From Glycomyces algeriensis (GTDB lineage: Bacteria > Actinomycetota > Actinomycetes > Mycobacteriales > Micromonosporaceae): a DNA stretch of 64,000 bases. Of this stretch, positions 9,060 through 17,885 are shown in pieces; position 1 is the first letter of the stretch, and every line of letters starts with the position of its first letter. The DNA is taken from positions 363,814-427,813 of the forward strand of contig NZ_JAPZVR010000001.1 of the NCBI RefSeq assembly GCF_027622855.1. The letters are read 5' to 3'. The notes under the pieces were generated by a model. It saw only the letters and a program-made list of their open reading frames with translations. It had not been told where the DNA came from and searched no databases. The translations under genes and the position numbers were made by a program.

Positions 9060-9959
9060 ATGCAGCGCAGAACCGTCCTGAGCCTCACCGCCGCCACGAC
9101 CGCCACGGTGGCCGCGTCCCTGATCGCCCCCACGGCGGCCACGGCCCGGCAGGCGCCCGCGACGAGGTTCGCGATCGGCGTCCGCGAGTTCGCCTGGAGC
9201 CGCGGCCCGCGCCGCCTCACCACCCGCGTCTTCTACCCCGCCGCCGGCGCCCCGGGCGGCGAGCCCGTGCGCGACGCCCCGCTCGCGGCCGGGAACTTCC
9301 CCGTCTGCGAGTTCAGCCACGGCCTCGGCGGCAACCCCGAGAGCTACGGCGTCATCATCCGGCCCCTCGCCGAAGCCGGCTTCATCGTCCCCGCGCCCGT
9401 GTTCCCCACGACCACCACGGGCGCCGAGGGCAACGTCGGCGACGTCTACAACGGCAACCAGTCCAAGGACGTCACCGAAGTGCTCACCCGCACGCTCGCC
9501 CTCGGGGAGCAAGGCTCCTGCGACCCGTTCGAAGGCCGCATCGACACCACCAACGGCGTCGGCGTCGCCGGGCACTCCCTGGGCGGCATGACCACCCACG
9601 GCCTGCTCACCGCCTGGCCCGACAGCCGCGTCAAAGCCGCGATCCCCTTCGCCTGCATCGACATGGGCGCCCCGGCCGTCGCGGCCAAGGTCCTGTTCGT
9701 GCACGGCGACCAGGACACGCTCACCCACTACGACCTGGCCCGCCAGGCCTACGCCGAACTGCCCTCCCCGAAGGCCTTCATGACCCACACCGGGCAGGGC
9801 CACGACGAGTACATCTGGAACGGCCCCACCTACCCGCAGACCGTCGCCACCAGCCTCGACTGGATGCGATGGAGCCTCTACGGCGACACCGCCGCCCGGG
9901 ACCGGCTCGCCGCCGACGCCTCCGGCGGCGGCATCGCCTGGGAAGCCGACCTCGACTGA
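9060..9959 (+). CDS. secreted alpha/beta hydrolase
   Basis: A 299-residue exported hydrolase. The N-terminus MQRRTVLSLTAATTATVAA is a signal with an arginine pair (Tat-like). The nucleophile elbow GHSLGG places Ser173 as catalytic, with Asp in FVHGDQD and His in GQGHDEY completing the triad. The fold resembles platelet-activating-factor acetylhydrolase/dienelactone-type esterases. Among arabinan-degrading genes it may remove acyl or aromatic esters from plant polymers (inference). An ORF start further upstream is unlikely because it lacks the signal peptide. Confidence 0.78.
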   Translation: MQRRTVLSLTAATTATVAASLIAPTAATARQAPATRFAIGVREFAWSRGPRRLTTRVFYPAAGAPGGEPVRDAPLAAGNFPVCEFSHGLGGNPESYGVIIRPLAEAGFIVPAPVFPTTTTGAEGNVGDVYNGNQSKDVTEVLTRTLALGEQGSCDPFEGRIDTTNGVGVAGHSLGGMTTHGLLTAWPDSRVKAAIPFACIDMGAPAVAAKVLFVHGDQDTLTHYDLARQAYAELPSPKAFMTHTGQGHDEYIWNGPTYPQTVATSLDWMRWSLYGDTAARDRLAADASGGGIAWEADLD

Positions 9960-9969
9960 GGAGCACACC

Positions 9970-11595
9970 GTGAACCGCATCCACCACGCCCTCGACCTCG
10001 CCACCAGCCGCCGCGGCCTGTTCATCGCGGGCGCCGGGCTGGCCGCCGGAGCCGCCGCGGCCGTCTACGCCCCGTACGCCCTCGGCCAGGCCGAGGCCCA
10101 GCAGACCGGCTACACCAACCCGGTCGTGTGGCAGGACTTCGCCGACGTCGAGGTCATCCGCGTCGGCGCGGACTTCTACATGACCGCGTCCACGATGCAC
10201 TACTCGCCCGGCGCGCCCGTCCTCCACTCCCGGGACCTCGTCAACTGGGAGTTCATCGGCCACTCCGTGCCGAGGCTCGACTTCGGCGCGAAGTACGACA
10301 TGAGCGGCGGCCGCGGCTACGTGCGCGGCATCTGGGCCTCCACCCTCGCCCACCGCGCCAGTGAGGGCCGGTTCTACTGGCTCGGCCAGATCGACTTCGC
10401 CCGCTCCTACATGTACACCGCGACCAGCGCCGCCGGACCCTGGACCCGCCACGCCGAGCTGCCCCGCGCCTACTACGACGCCGGGATGCTCGTCGACACC
10501 GACAACACGATGTACGTCGCCTACGGCAACACCCAGATCTCCGTCGCCCAGCTCTCCGCGGACGGCCGGACCGAGGTCCGCAACCAGCAGGTGTTCTCCA
10601 CGCCCTCGAACATCGGCACCCTCGAGGGCGCCCGCTTCTACAAGATCAACGGCAGCTACTACATCTTCCTCACCCGCCCCGCCAACGGCCAGTACATCCT
10701 CAAGGCCTCGTCCCCTTGGGGCCCTTACACGCTGCGGCAGGTGCTGCTCGACATGCCGGGACCGATCCCCGGCGGCGGCGTCCCGCACCAGGGCGGCCTC
10801 ATCTCGACCCCCGGCGGCGCCTGGTACTACATGGGGTTCGTCGACGCCTACCCCGGCGGGCGGATGCCGGCGATGGCGCCGATCAGCTGGACCTCGGACG
10901 GCTGGCCGCAGGTGCAGACGGTGAACGGCGCCTGGGGGCAGACCTACCCGTTCCCGAACCTCACGCCGCACCCGGTGCCGCCGATGACCGGCTCGGACAC
11001 CTTCACGACCGCCGCGCTGGCGGCCAAGTGGGAGTGGAACCACAACCCGGACAACACGAAGTGGACCTCCGGGTCGGGGCTCCGGCTCCAGACGGCCACG
11101 GTCACCAACGACCTCTACTCGGCCCGCAACACCCTGACCCACCGCATCCAGGGCCCGAGCTCCACGGCCACGGTCGAACTCGACCTTTCCGCCATGAGGG
11201 ACGGCGACCGCACCGGTCTGGCGATGCTCCGCGACGCGTCGGCCTGGATCGGCGTGCGGCGCGACAACGGCGTCCTGCGGGCGGTCATGACCGACGGCCT
11301 GACCATGGACTCGAGCTGGAACACCACCGGCACCGGCACGCAGCGCGCGACCGCGGACCTGTGCGACGCCCGGATCTGGCTGCGCGTCGCCGCGGACATC
11401 CGCCCGGGCGCGGGCCGCCAGGCCCTGTTCTCGTACAGCACGGACGGCTCGAACTTCGTGCGCCTCGGCCCGGCGTTCACGCTCAACAGCAACTGGACGT
11501 TCTTCATGGGCTACCGGTTCGCCGTCTTCAACCACGCCACGCAGGCCCTCGGCGGCGCCGTCACCGTGAGGCGCTTCGACGTCACGACCCCCTGA
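9970..11595 (+). CDS. secreted GH43-family glycosidase
   Basis: A 541-residue enzyme starting with GTG, 10 bp after the preceding stop. Tat-type signal (RRGLFIAG, then a cleavage region near QAEAQQ). The five-bladed propeller of GH43 is recognisable from NPVVWQDFADVEV (likely base Asp59), DAGMLVD (Asp170) and LEGARFYK (likely acid Glu219). From about residue 340 a concanavalin-like beta-sandwich domain follows, as in GH43 beta-xylosidases/alpha-L-arabinofuranosidases. It probably releases arabinose or xylose outside the cell. Confidence 0.87.
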   Translation: MNRIHHALDLATSRRGLFIAGAGLAAGAAAAVYAPYALGQAEAQQTGYTNPVVWQDFADVEVIRVGADFYMTASTMHYSPGAPVLHSRDLVNWEFIGHSVPRLDFGAKYDMSGGRGYVRGIWASTLAHRASEGRFYWLGQIDFARSYMYTATSAAGPWTRHAELPRAYYDAGMLVDTDNTMYVAYGNTQISVAQLSADGRTEVRNQQVFSTPSNIGTLEGARFYKINGSYYIFLTRPANGQYILKASSPWGPYTLRQVLLDMPGPIPGGGVPHQGGLISTPGGAWYYMGFVDAYPGGRMPAMAPISWTSDGWPQVQTVNGAWGQTYPFPNLTPHPVPPMTGSDTFTTAALAAKWEWNHNPDNTKWTSGSGLRLQTATVTNDLYSARNTLTHRIQGPSSTATVELDLSAMRDGDRTGLAMLRDASAWIGVRRDNGVLRAVMTDGLTMDSSWNTTGTGTQRATADLCDARIWLRVAADIRPGAGRQALFSYSTDGSNFVRLGPAFTLNSNWTFFMGYRFAVFNHATQALGGAVTVRRFDVTTP

Positions 11596-11605
11596 GCCGC
11601 AAGCG

Positions 11606-11638
11606 AAGATCCACACGGTATTCAAACGTGTCGATCTT
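11606..11638. terminator. inverted repeat between GH43 and GH127 genes
   Basis: Arms AAGATCCACACG (11606-11617) and CGTGTCGATCTT (11627-11638) pair with one mismatch around a 9-base loop. It lies 11 bp after the GH43 stop and about 47 bp before the GH127 start. It may terminate the first unit. It also abuts TAGCGT (from 11642), a possible -10, so an operator role is equally possible. Confidence 0.45.
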
Positions 11639-11684
11639 TGCTAGCGTAGGTTCACGGTAACATTCCCTTTCGGAGGTACCCCTC

Positions 11685-14420
11685 ATGACCACGTCCCCCG
11701 TCTCCCGCCGCCGCATCCTCCAAGCCGCCGGCGTCGCCGCCGTGGCCACCGCCGCCCCCGGCATCGGCGGCGGCCACGCCCAGGCCGCGCTCGCCCCGGC
11801 CCGGCCCGACATCGGCGCCGCCGCCTACGAATTCCCCCTCGGCCAGGTCACCCTGAACGCGGGCCGCTGGCTCGACAACCAGAACCGCACCCTCGCGTAC
11901 CTGCGGTTCGTCGACGTCAACCGCCTGCTCTACAACTTCCGCGCCACCCACCGGCTGTCCACCGGGGGCGCCGCCCCCAACGGCGGCTGGGACGCCCCCG
12001 ACTTCCCCTTCCGCACGCACATGCAGGGCCACTTCCTCACCGCGTGGGCGCAAGGATGGGCCGTGCTCGGCGACACGACCTGCCGCGACAAGGCGAACAC
12101 CATGGTCGCCGAACTCGCCAAATGCCAGGCCAACAACGCCGCCGCCGGATTCGCCGCCGGGTACCTCAGCGGGTTCCCCGAATCCAACTTCGACGGCCTC
12201 GAGAACGGCACCAGAGGCGACGTCCTGTACTACGTCATCCACAAGACCCTCGCCGGCCTCCTCGACGTGTGGCGGCTCATGGGCTCCACCCAGGCCCGCG
12301 ACGTGCTCCTGGGCCTCGCCGGATGGGTCGACGCCCGCACCGCGCGGCTCTCCGCGACGCAGATGCAGAACGTGCTGCGCGTCGAGTTCGGCGGCATGAA
12401 CACCGTCCTCGCCGACCTCTACCAGCAGACGGGCACCGAGCGCTGGCTCACCGCCGCGAAGCGGTTCGACCACGCGGCGGTCTTCGACCCGCTCGCCGGC
12501 AACCAGGACCGGTTGAACGGCCTGCACGCGAACACCCAGGTGCCCAAGGTGATCGGGGCCGCCCGCGAGTACAAGGCCACCGGCACGACCCGCTACCGCG
12601 ACATCGCCCGGAACTTCTGGAACATCGTGGTCGGCGCCCACACGTACGTGATCGGCGGCAACAGCGAGGCCGAGCACTTCCGCGCCCCGAACGCCATCGC
12701 CGGGTACCTCGACACCGACACGTGCGAGGGCTGCAACACCTACAACATGCTCCGCCTCACCCGCGAGCTGTGGCTCCTCGACCCGAACAACGCCGCCTAC
12801 TTCGACTACTACGAGCGGGCGCTGCTCAACCACCTCATCGGCTGGCAGAACCCGGCCGACCCGCACGGGCACATCACCTACTTCACGCCCCTGAACCCGG
12901 GCGGGCGCCGCGGCGTCGGACCGGCCTGGGGCGGCGGCACCTGGAGCACCGACTACAACTCGTTCTGGTGCTGCCAGGGCACGGGCCTCGAGACGTTCAC
13001 CAAGCTCATGGACTCGGTGTACTTCAAGGCCGACACGACCCTGTACGTCAACCTCTACACGCCCTCCCGCCTGAACTGGACCGAACGCGGCATCACCGTC
13101 GTGCAGTCCACCTCGTACCCCGTGAGCGACACGACCACGCTCACCGTCACCGGCAGCGCGAGCGGGTCCTGGACGATGCGGCTGCGCATCCCCGCCTGGA
13201 CCCAGGGCGCGGTCGTCAGCGTCAACGGCCAGGCCCAGGCCGTCACCGCGACCCCGGGCACCTACGCGGCGCTGACCCGCACCTGGGCCTCCGGCGACGT
13301 GGTCACCGTCAAGCTGCCGATGAGCGTGAAGATGCAGGCGGCCAACGACGACGAGAACGTCGCGGCGGTGGTCTTCGGGCCCACGGTCCTCTCGGGCGAC
13401 TACGGGAGCACCACGCTCGGCACCCTGCCGACGCTCGACCCGGACTCGATCGAGCGGACCAGCACCTCCTCGCTCGCGTTCACCGCCACCGCCGACGGCT
13501 CCACTGTGAACCTCGGCCCGTTCTACGACGCCCACGGCCACAACTACACCGTCTACTGGAACGCCTCCGGCGAAGGCGGATCGACCGGCGCACCCGCGTT
13601 CAAGCTCTACAACGCCAACTCGAACCTCGTGCTCGGGGTGCAGGACATGTCAACGGCCGCAGGCGGGTTCGCCCTGCAGTGGAACGACACCGGCACCGCC
13701 GACCACAAGTGGGAGGTGGTGGCCTCCGGCGCGAACGTGAAGCTCCGCAACCGCAACTCCGGCCTCGTGCTGGGCGTGCAGGACATGTCGACCGCCGACA
13801 ACGCCCGCATCGTGCAGTGGGGCGACACCGGCACCGCCGACCACCTCTGGACCGTCGTCGACACCGGCGACGGCCGACACAAGATCCGCAACGCCCACAC
13901 CGGGAAGCTCCTCGCGATCCTCAACGCCGCCACCGCCGCCGGAGGCCAGGCCGTGCAGGACCCCGACAACGGGACCGCCGACAACCTCTGGCGCTTCGTC
14001 CCCGACGGGGCCCGCCGCATCCAGAACGTCAACAGCGGCATGGTGATCGGCATCCAGAACATGTCCACCGCCAACGGCGGCCTGGCCGTCCAGTGGGGGA
14101 GCACCGGCACCGCCGACCACTTCTGGACCGCGGTCATGGACACCGGCGGCTACTTCAAGCTGCGCAACGGCAACAGCGGCAAGGTCCTCGGCGTCGAGAA
14201 CGCCTCCACCGCCGCGGGCGCCCGCGTCATGCAATGGGACGACAACGGCACGAGCGACCACCGCTGGCGCCTGCGCTACGGGTCCAACGGCGCCTTCCGC
14301 ATCCAGTGCGCCAACGGCGGCAAGGTCCTCGGCGTCCAGAACGCGTCGAAGACCCAGGGCGCGCAGGTCGTCACCTGGGACGACACCGGCGCCGCCGACC
14401 ACCTCTGGCGGTTCGTCTGA
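11685..14420 (+). CDS. secreted GH127 beta-L-arabinofuranosidase with two ricin-type domains
   Basis: A 911-residue enzyme with a Tat signal (SRRRILQAAG, residues 7-16). The catalytic (alpha/alpha)6 barrel spans about 50-625 and carries the GH127 zinc site: Glu348 and Cys350 in CEGC, Cys429 and Cys430 in FWCCQG. The spacing matches Bifidobacterium HypBA1, in which the first Cys of the CC pair is the nucleophile. Residues 640-911 hold six LGVQ...TADHxW repeats, i.e. two beta-trefoil lectin domains. It should cleave terminal beta-L-arabinofuranose, for example from hydroxyproline-linked arabinans of extensin. Good SD (GGAGGT) upstream. Confidence 0.93.
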   Translation: MTTSPVSRRRILQAAGVAAVATAAPGIGGGHAQAALAPARPDIGAAAYEFPLGQVTLNAGRWLDNQNRTLAYLRFVDVNRLLYNFRATHRLSTGGAAPNGGWDAPDFPFRTHMQGHFLTAWAQGWAVLGDTTCRDKANTMVAELAKCQANNAAAGFAAGYLSGFPESNFDGLENGTRGDVLYYVIHKTLAGLLDVWRLMGSTQARDVLLGLAGWVDARTARLSATQMQNVLRVEFGGMNTVLADLYQQTGTERWLTAAKRFDHAAVFDPLAGNQDRLNGLHANTQVPKVIGAAREYKATGTTRYRDIARNFWNIVVGAHTYVIGGNSEAEHFRAPNAIAGYLDTDTCEGCNTYNMLRLTRELWLLDPNNAAYFDYYERALLNHLIGWQNPADPHGHITYFTPLNPGGRRGVGPAWGGGTWSTDYNSFWCCQGTGLETFTKLMDSVYFKADTTLYVNLYTPSRLNWTERGITVVQSTSYPVSDTTTLTVTGSASGSWTMRLRIPAWTQGAVVSVNGQAQAVTATPGTYAALTRTWASGDVVTVKLPMSVKMQAANDDENVAAVVFGPTVLSGDYGSTTLGTLPTLDPDSIERTSTSSLAFTATADGSTVNLGPFYDAHGHNYTVYWNASGEGGSTGAPAFKLYNANSNLVLGVQDMSTAAGGFALQWNDTGTADHKWEVVASGANVKLRNRNSGLVLGVQDMSTADNARIVQWGDTGTADHLWTVVDTGDGRHKIRNAHTGKLLAILNAATAAGGQAVQDPDNGTADNLWRFVPDGARRIQNVNSGMVIGIQNMSTANGGLAVQWGSTGTADHFWTAVMDTGGYFKLRNGNSGKVLGVENASTAAGARVMQWDDNGTSDHRWRLRYGSNGAFRIQCANGGKVLGVQNASKTQGAQVVTWDDTGAADHLWRFV

Positions 14421-14432
14421 CCTCCTCCACGT

Positions 14433-14473
14433 GGGCCCGGCCGCGGCGACCGCTCCTCACCGCGGCCGGGCCC
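14433..14473. terminator. 14-bp perfect hairpin after GH127
   Basis: GGGCCCGGCCGCGG (14433-14446) pairs exactly with 14460-14473 around a 13-base loop, 12 bp past the GH127 stop. A strong intrinsic-type terminator without a U-tract. Confidence 0.75.
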
Positions 14474-14503
14474 GCCCCCGGAGCGGTCTGCCGACCGGCC
14501 AGG

Positions 14504-14516
14504 CGAAAGCTTTTCG
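14504..14516. promoter_or_regulatory. CGAAA...TTTCG operator-like site
   Basis: CGAAAGCTTTTCG is nearly palindromic and lies 19 bp before the ATG of the hydrolase at 14536. It shares the CGAAA/TTTCG ends of the sites at 5116 and 8243, so the hydrolase may belong to the same LacI regulon. Confidence 0.45.
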
Positions 14517-14535
14517 GAATGTTACGTTTCGCGGC

Positions 14536-15279
14536 ATGGAACCCCTGAACGTCCAGCACGAGGGCCGCACGCTGCGCGGCACCCTCCACCTCCCGCAGGA
14601 GGCCTCCGCCCCCGCGGTCGTCCTGTGCCACGGCTTCTCCGGCAACCGCACCGAGTTCGGGCACACCTTCGTGCGCCTCGGCAGGCGCCTGGCCGAGCGC
14701 GGCGTCGCCGCCTACCGCTTCGACTTCGCCGGCGGCGGCGAATCCGACGGCGAGTACGGCGACATCACCGTCACCGACCAGGTCTCGCAGGTCCTCGCCG
14801 TGCTCGACGCGGTCGGCGACCACAGCGGGGTCGACGCCGAGCGGCTCTCCCTGCTCGGCATGAGCCTCGGCGGCCTGACCGCCTCGCTCGCCGCCGCCAA
14901 GCGCCAGGTCCGCGCCCTCGCCCTGTGGGCCCCGGCCGCCATCGCCGTGGACCCCGAGGTCACCAGGCAGCGGCAGGCCATCATCGCCGAGCACGGCCTC
15001 CACGACTTCGGCGGCACCCCGATCTTCAAGCGCTACGCGGACGACGCCGAGACCATCGACGCGTTCGCCGACGCCCGCGGCCACGCCGGCCCCGTGCTCC
15101 TCGCCGCCGGCTCGGAGGACAACGTCTTCGGCCCCGGCGTCTTCGACGGCTACCACGGCCTCTACGGCTCGCAGCTCGAATACCACAAGCTCAACGGCGT
15201 CGGCCACGGCTTCGAGACCGTGCCCGCCCGCGAGCACCTGCTCGAGCTCACCGAAGCGTTCCTCCTGCGCCACATGTGA
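14536..15279 (+). CDS. cytosolic alpha/beta hydrolase, feruloyl-esterase-like
   Basis: A 247-residue alpha/beta hydrolase without signal peptide. The oxyanion segment is CHGFSGNRTEFG, the nucleophile elbow GMSLGG, then AGSEDNV (acid) and GVGHGFE (catalytic His). The sequence resembles cinnamoyl/feruloyl esterase-like hydrolases of gut bacteria. Placed behind the arabinan genes and a CGAAA/TTTCG site, it could deacylate imported feruloyl- or acetyl-arabino-oligosaccharides (inference). No clear SD is seen, so it may be translated from a short leader. Confidence 0.75.
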   Translation: MEPLNVQHEGRTLRGTLHLPQEASAPAVVLCHGFSGNRTEFGHTFVRLGRRLAERGVAAYRFDFAGGGESDGEYGDITVTDQVSQVLAVLDAVGDHSGVDAERLSLLGMSLGGLTASLAAAKRQVRALALWAPAAIAVDPEVTRQRQAIIAEHGLHDFGGTPIFKRYADDAETIDAFADARGHAGPVLLAAGSEDNVFGPGVFDGYHGLYGSQLEYHKLNGVGHGFETVPAREHLLELTEAFLLRHM

Positions 15280-15285
15280 TCAGGC

Positions 15286-15318
15286 GCTCCTCGTGCCGGC
15301 CGACCCGGCACGAGGAGC
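15286..15318. terminator. 14-bp perfect bidirectional terminator
   Basis: GCTCCTCGTGCCGG (15286-15299) and its exact complement (15305-15318) flank a 5-base loop between the convergent hydrolase (stop 15279) and RidA gene (stop 15327). Confidence 0.75.
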
Positions 15319-15326
15319 GGCGGGCC

Positions 15327-15722
15327 CTAAGCGACGGCAGTGCCCTCGAGCTCGACCATCTGGCCGGGGACCGCCAACCGCGCCACCCCGAGCATCGTGG
15401 TCGCCGGCGCCACGCGCGCCGCGCCGAGCCGCGCGGCCAGCACTCCGTAGTGCGGGAACAGCTGGTCGACATCCGTCGTGTACACGTTGAGCCGCACCAG
15501 GTTCGCCAATGACATCCCCGCCCCGGCGAGCACCGCCTCCAGGTTGTCCAGGCTCAGCGCGAGCTGCGCCGCCATGTCGCCCTCGCGCTGCGGCCTGCCC
15601 TCGCCGTCCATCGCGGTCTGCCCCGAGCAGTACAGCGTCCGGGTCTGGCCCGACACCAGCTCGCCCTGGTTGAACCCCAGCTCGAGCGACCAGTCCACCG
15701 GGTTGACCGCAGTTCGTTCCAT
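15327..15722 (-). CDS. RidA/YjgF family protein
   Basis: A 131-residue RidA-type protein, the usual size for enamine/imine deaminases that form trimers. Typical segments are LYCSGQTAMDG, LVRLNVYTTDVD and a conserved VELEGTAVA tail. The start at 15722 is preferred; an in-frame ATG at 15743 is a possible alternative. It is divergent from the WYL regulator at 15832, which probably controls it. The canonical Arg of true RidA deaminases is not obvious, so the substrate is uncertain. Confidence 0.82.
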   Translation of the reverse strand: MERTAVNPVDWSLELGFNQGELVSGQTRTLYCSGQTAMDGEGRPQREGDMAAQLALSLDNLEAVLAGAGMSLANLVRLNVYTTDVDQLFPHYGVLAARLGAARVAPATTMLGVARLAVPGQMVELEGTAVA

Positions 15723-15794
15723 CGCCACAACGGCTCCATTCATGTACACCGGCGGCAACCTGCCGCCGTGGAACAGAGCTTCGCACCCAATCAC

Positions 15795-15807
15795 GACACC
15801 TAGTGTC
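15795..15807. promoter_or_regulatory. GACAC-CTA-GTGTC operator
   Basis: A perfect 5-bp-arm palindrome in the divergent interval between RidA and the WYL regulator, 25 bp before the regulator's ATG. YafY-type WYL regulators commonly bind near their own start to a divergent partner gene, so autoregulation and RidA control are plausible. Confidence 0.5.
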
Positions 15808-15831
15808 AGGTATTCCGGTACAGTTTTCCGC

Positions 15832-16794
15832 ATGCGCGCCGACCGCCTGGTCTCCCTGGTCCTCCTCCTGCGCCAGCGCGGCCGGATGACCGCCGAGACC
15901 CTCGCCGGGGAACTCGAGGTCTCCACCCGCACCGTGCTGCGCGACATCGAAGCGCTCTCCGCCGCAGGTGTCCCGGTCTACGCCGAACGGGGCCGCCACG
16001 GCGGCTTCGCACTCCTGCCCGGCTTCCGGACCGAGCTCACCGGGCTCAACCACGACGAGGCCCTGGCACTCATCACCGCCGGATCGGGACGCGGCGAGCA
16101 GGCCTTCGGCCTCGGCTCGGCGCTGGCCTCGGCCATGCGCAAAGTGGTCAACGCGCTGCCGGAGAGCGCCCAGTCCACCGTGGGCGACGCGGCCGGGAGG
16201 TTCCTCGTCGAGCCCGAGACGGACCTGCTCTCGCGGCGGCACACCGCCGAAGCGGTCCCCGAGGCCGTCATGCACGAGGTGCGGCGGGCCGTGCTCGCCG
16301 GGCGCCGCCTGCGGCTCCACTACGCGGCGGCCGGTGCGGCGCCGGAGTGGCGCACGGTGGACCCGCTGGGCCTGGTCACCGTGCGCGACCGCGCCTACCT
16401 GCTGGCCACGCGCTCCGGCGCGGACCGCACGTACCGGCTCTCGCGCTGCCTTGCGGCCGAAGCGCTTCCGGAACCGGCCGAACGGCCGGACCGGGTCGAT
16501 CTTGACCGGATCTGGCAGGAGCGGTGCGCGCGGTTCCTCGCCGACGGGCACCTCACGGTGCAGGTCAGTGTCGACCCGAAGCGCCGCGACGACCTCCTGC
16601 AGTCGGCGGTCGCCGTGCGCGCGGAGGCCCCCGGGCCGGACGGCCGGGTGCGCCTGGAGGTCACCTACCAGGACGCCGAGCACGCCGAATGGGCGCTGTG
16701 GCAACTCGGCGATGACGCCGAAGCCCTTGCGCCGCAGTCATTGCGCGCCGCACTGCACGCCCGCGCGGCGGCACTCGCGGACCGATACCGGTGA
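15832..16794 (+). CDS. YafY-type HTH/WYL-domain regulator
   Basis: A 320-residue regulator: winged HTH at residues 1-60 (MTAETLAGELEVSTRTVLRDIEAL), WYL domain about 140-230 with the characteristic PLGLVTVRDRAYLLA stretch, and a C-terminal WCX extension. WYL domains sense small ligands or nucleic acids. It probably represses or activates the divergent RidA gene. It ends exactly one base before the convergent SDR gene begins its stop codon (16795), with no spacer. Confidence 0.87.
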   Translation: MRADRLVSLVLLLRQRGRMTAETLAGELEVSTRTVLRDIEALSAAGVPVYAERGRHGGFALLPGFRTELTGLNHDEALALITAGSGRGEQAFGLGSALASAMRKVVNALPESAQSTVGDAAGRFLVEPETDLLSRRHTAEAVPEAVMHEVRRAVLAGRRLRLHYAAAGAAPEWRTVDPLGLVTVRDRAYLLATRSGADRTYRLSRCLAAEALPEPAERPDRVDLDRIWQERCARFLADGHLTVQVSVDPKRRDDLLQSAVAVRAEAPGPDGRVRLEVTYQDAEHAEWALWQLGDDAEALAPQSLRAALHARAAALADRYR

Positions 16795-17796
16795 TCACCG
16801 GGGCGGCGGCGGCTCGCTTCCCAGCACGCACGGCACGGGCAGGTCGAGCTCCCCGTTGTCGACGAGCCAGCGCAGCGACTCGCGGACGGCCTCGTCGGGC
16901 TCGTACGCGGGGGCGTATCCCAAGCGGGCCTTGGCCTTCTCGATGCTGAAGCACTGGCTGCGGTCGAGGTGGCCCCACGAGGCGTCGGCGTGCCCGGCCG
17001 TGGTCGAGGCGCGGAACTCGTCCCAGGTCACCGGTTCGAGGGTAGCGGTCCGGCCGAACCAGGCGGCGGCGATGGCGGCGTAGCCGCGGACGCTGAGCGC
17101 GGTGGGGGCGACGATGTTGAAGTCCTCGCCCGCGGCGGCGTCGCGGTGCTCGACGGCCAGTTGGAAGGCCTGGGCGAGGTCGTCGGCGTGGACGTGGTGC
17201 ATCGTCTCGGCGCCGCTGCCGGGGACCTGGAGCGGCTCCCCGTTCGCGATGGCGGTCCAGACGGCCGGGTCGAGGTTGCCGAGCGGGCCGATCGGGTGCC
17301 AGCCGGGGCCGACGATGTGCCCCGGGTGCAGCGAGGTGGTGGCGAGCCCGCCGGATGCGGTCTCCTGCTTGAGCATCCGCGCGATCCGGTCCTTCTGGAC
17401 CCCGTACTCGTCGAGCGGCGCTTCGGCCCCGGCGCCGCTCTCGTCGATGGGGACCCTGCGGCTCTTGCCGTACCGCCAGATCGAGCCGCAGTGGACGAGG
17501 TGCGCGTCGGTGCCGCGCAGGGCCTCGACGAGCGCGGTCGCGGAGGCGAGGGTGAAGCACACGAGGTCGACGACCGCGTCCGGTTCGAGGCCGCGGACCG
17601 TGGCGCCGAAGACCCCTTCGGCGTCCTGCTGTTCGCGGTCGGCGACGACCTGGCGCACCTGGGCCCATTCGGGCGCGTCGGCATAGGCGGTGCTGGTGCC
17701 GCGGCTGATGTTGACCACTTCGTGTCCGGCGCGCACGAGGCGCGGGACGAGGAACGTGCCGATGTGGCCGGAGCCGCCGATGACGACGATGCGCAT
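16795..17796 (-). CDS. NAD(P)-dependent epimerase/dehydratase (extended SDR)
   Basis: A 333-residue Rossmann enzyme with GGSGHIG at residues 7-13 for NAD(P) binding and YGVQK (Tyr-x3-Lys) as catalytic pair. The extended SDR family includes nucleotide-sugar epimerases and atypical reductases; the sequence does not settle the substrate. GGAG precedes the ATG. The MFS gene upstream on the same strand is 89 bp away and may be co-transcribed. Confidence 0.85.
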   Translation of the reverse strand: MRIVVIGGSGHIGTFLVPRLVRAGHEVVNISRGTSTAYADAPEWAQVRQVVADREQQDAEGVFGATVRGLEPDAVVDLVCFTLASATALVEALRGTDAHLVHCGSIWRYGKSRRVPIDESGAGAEAPLDEYGVQKDRIARMLKQETASGGLATTSLHPGHIVGPGWHPIGPLGNLDPAVWTAIANGEPLQVPGSGAETMHHVHADDLAQAFQLAVEHRDAAAGEDFNIVAPTALSVRGYAAIAAAWFGRTATLEPVTWDEFRASTTAGHADASWGHLDRSQCFSIEKAKARLGYAPAYEPDEAVRESLRWLVDNGELDLPVPCVLGSEPPPPR

Positions 17797-17885
17797 GCTG
17801 TGGTTCTCCTATCGGGTCGCGACGCGGCGAAGTGTACCGGCGGTGCGGTGCCCTCGCCAGGGGTTCGCCGGCGGTCCCGGCGCGC

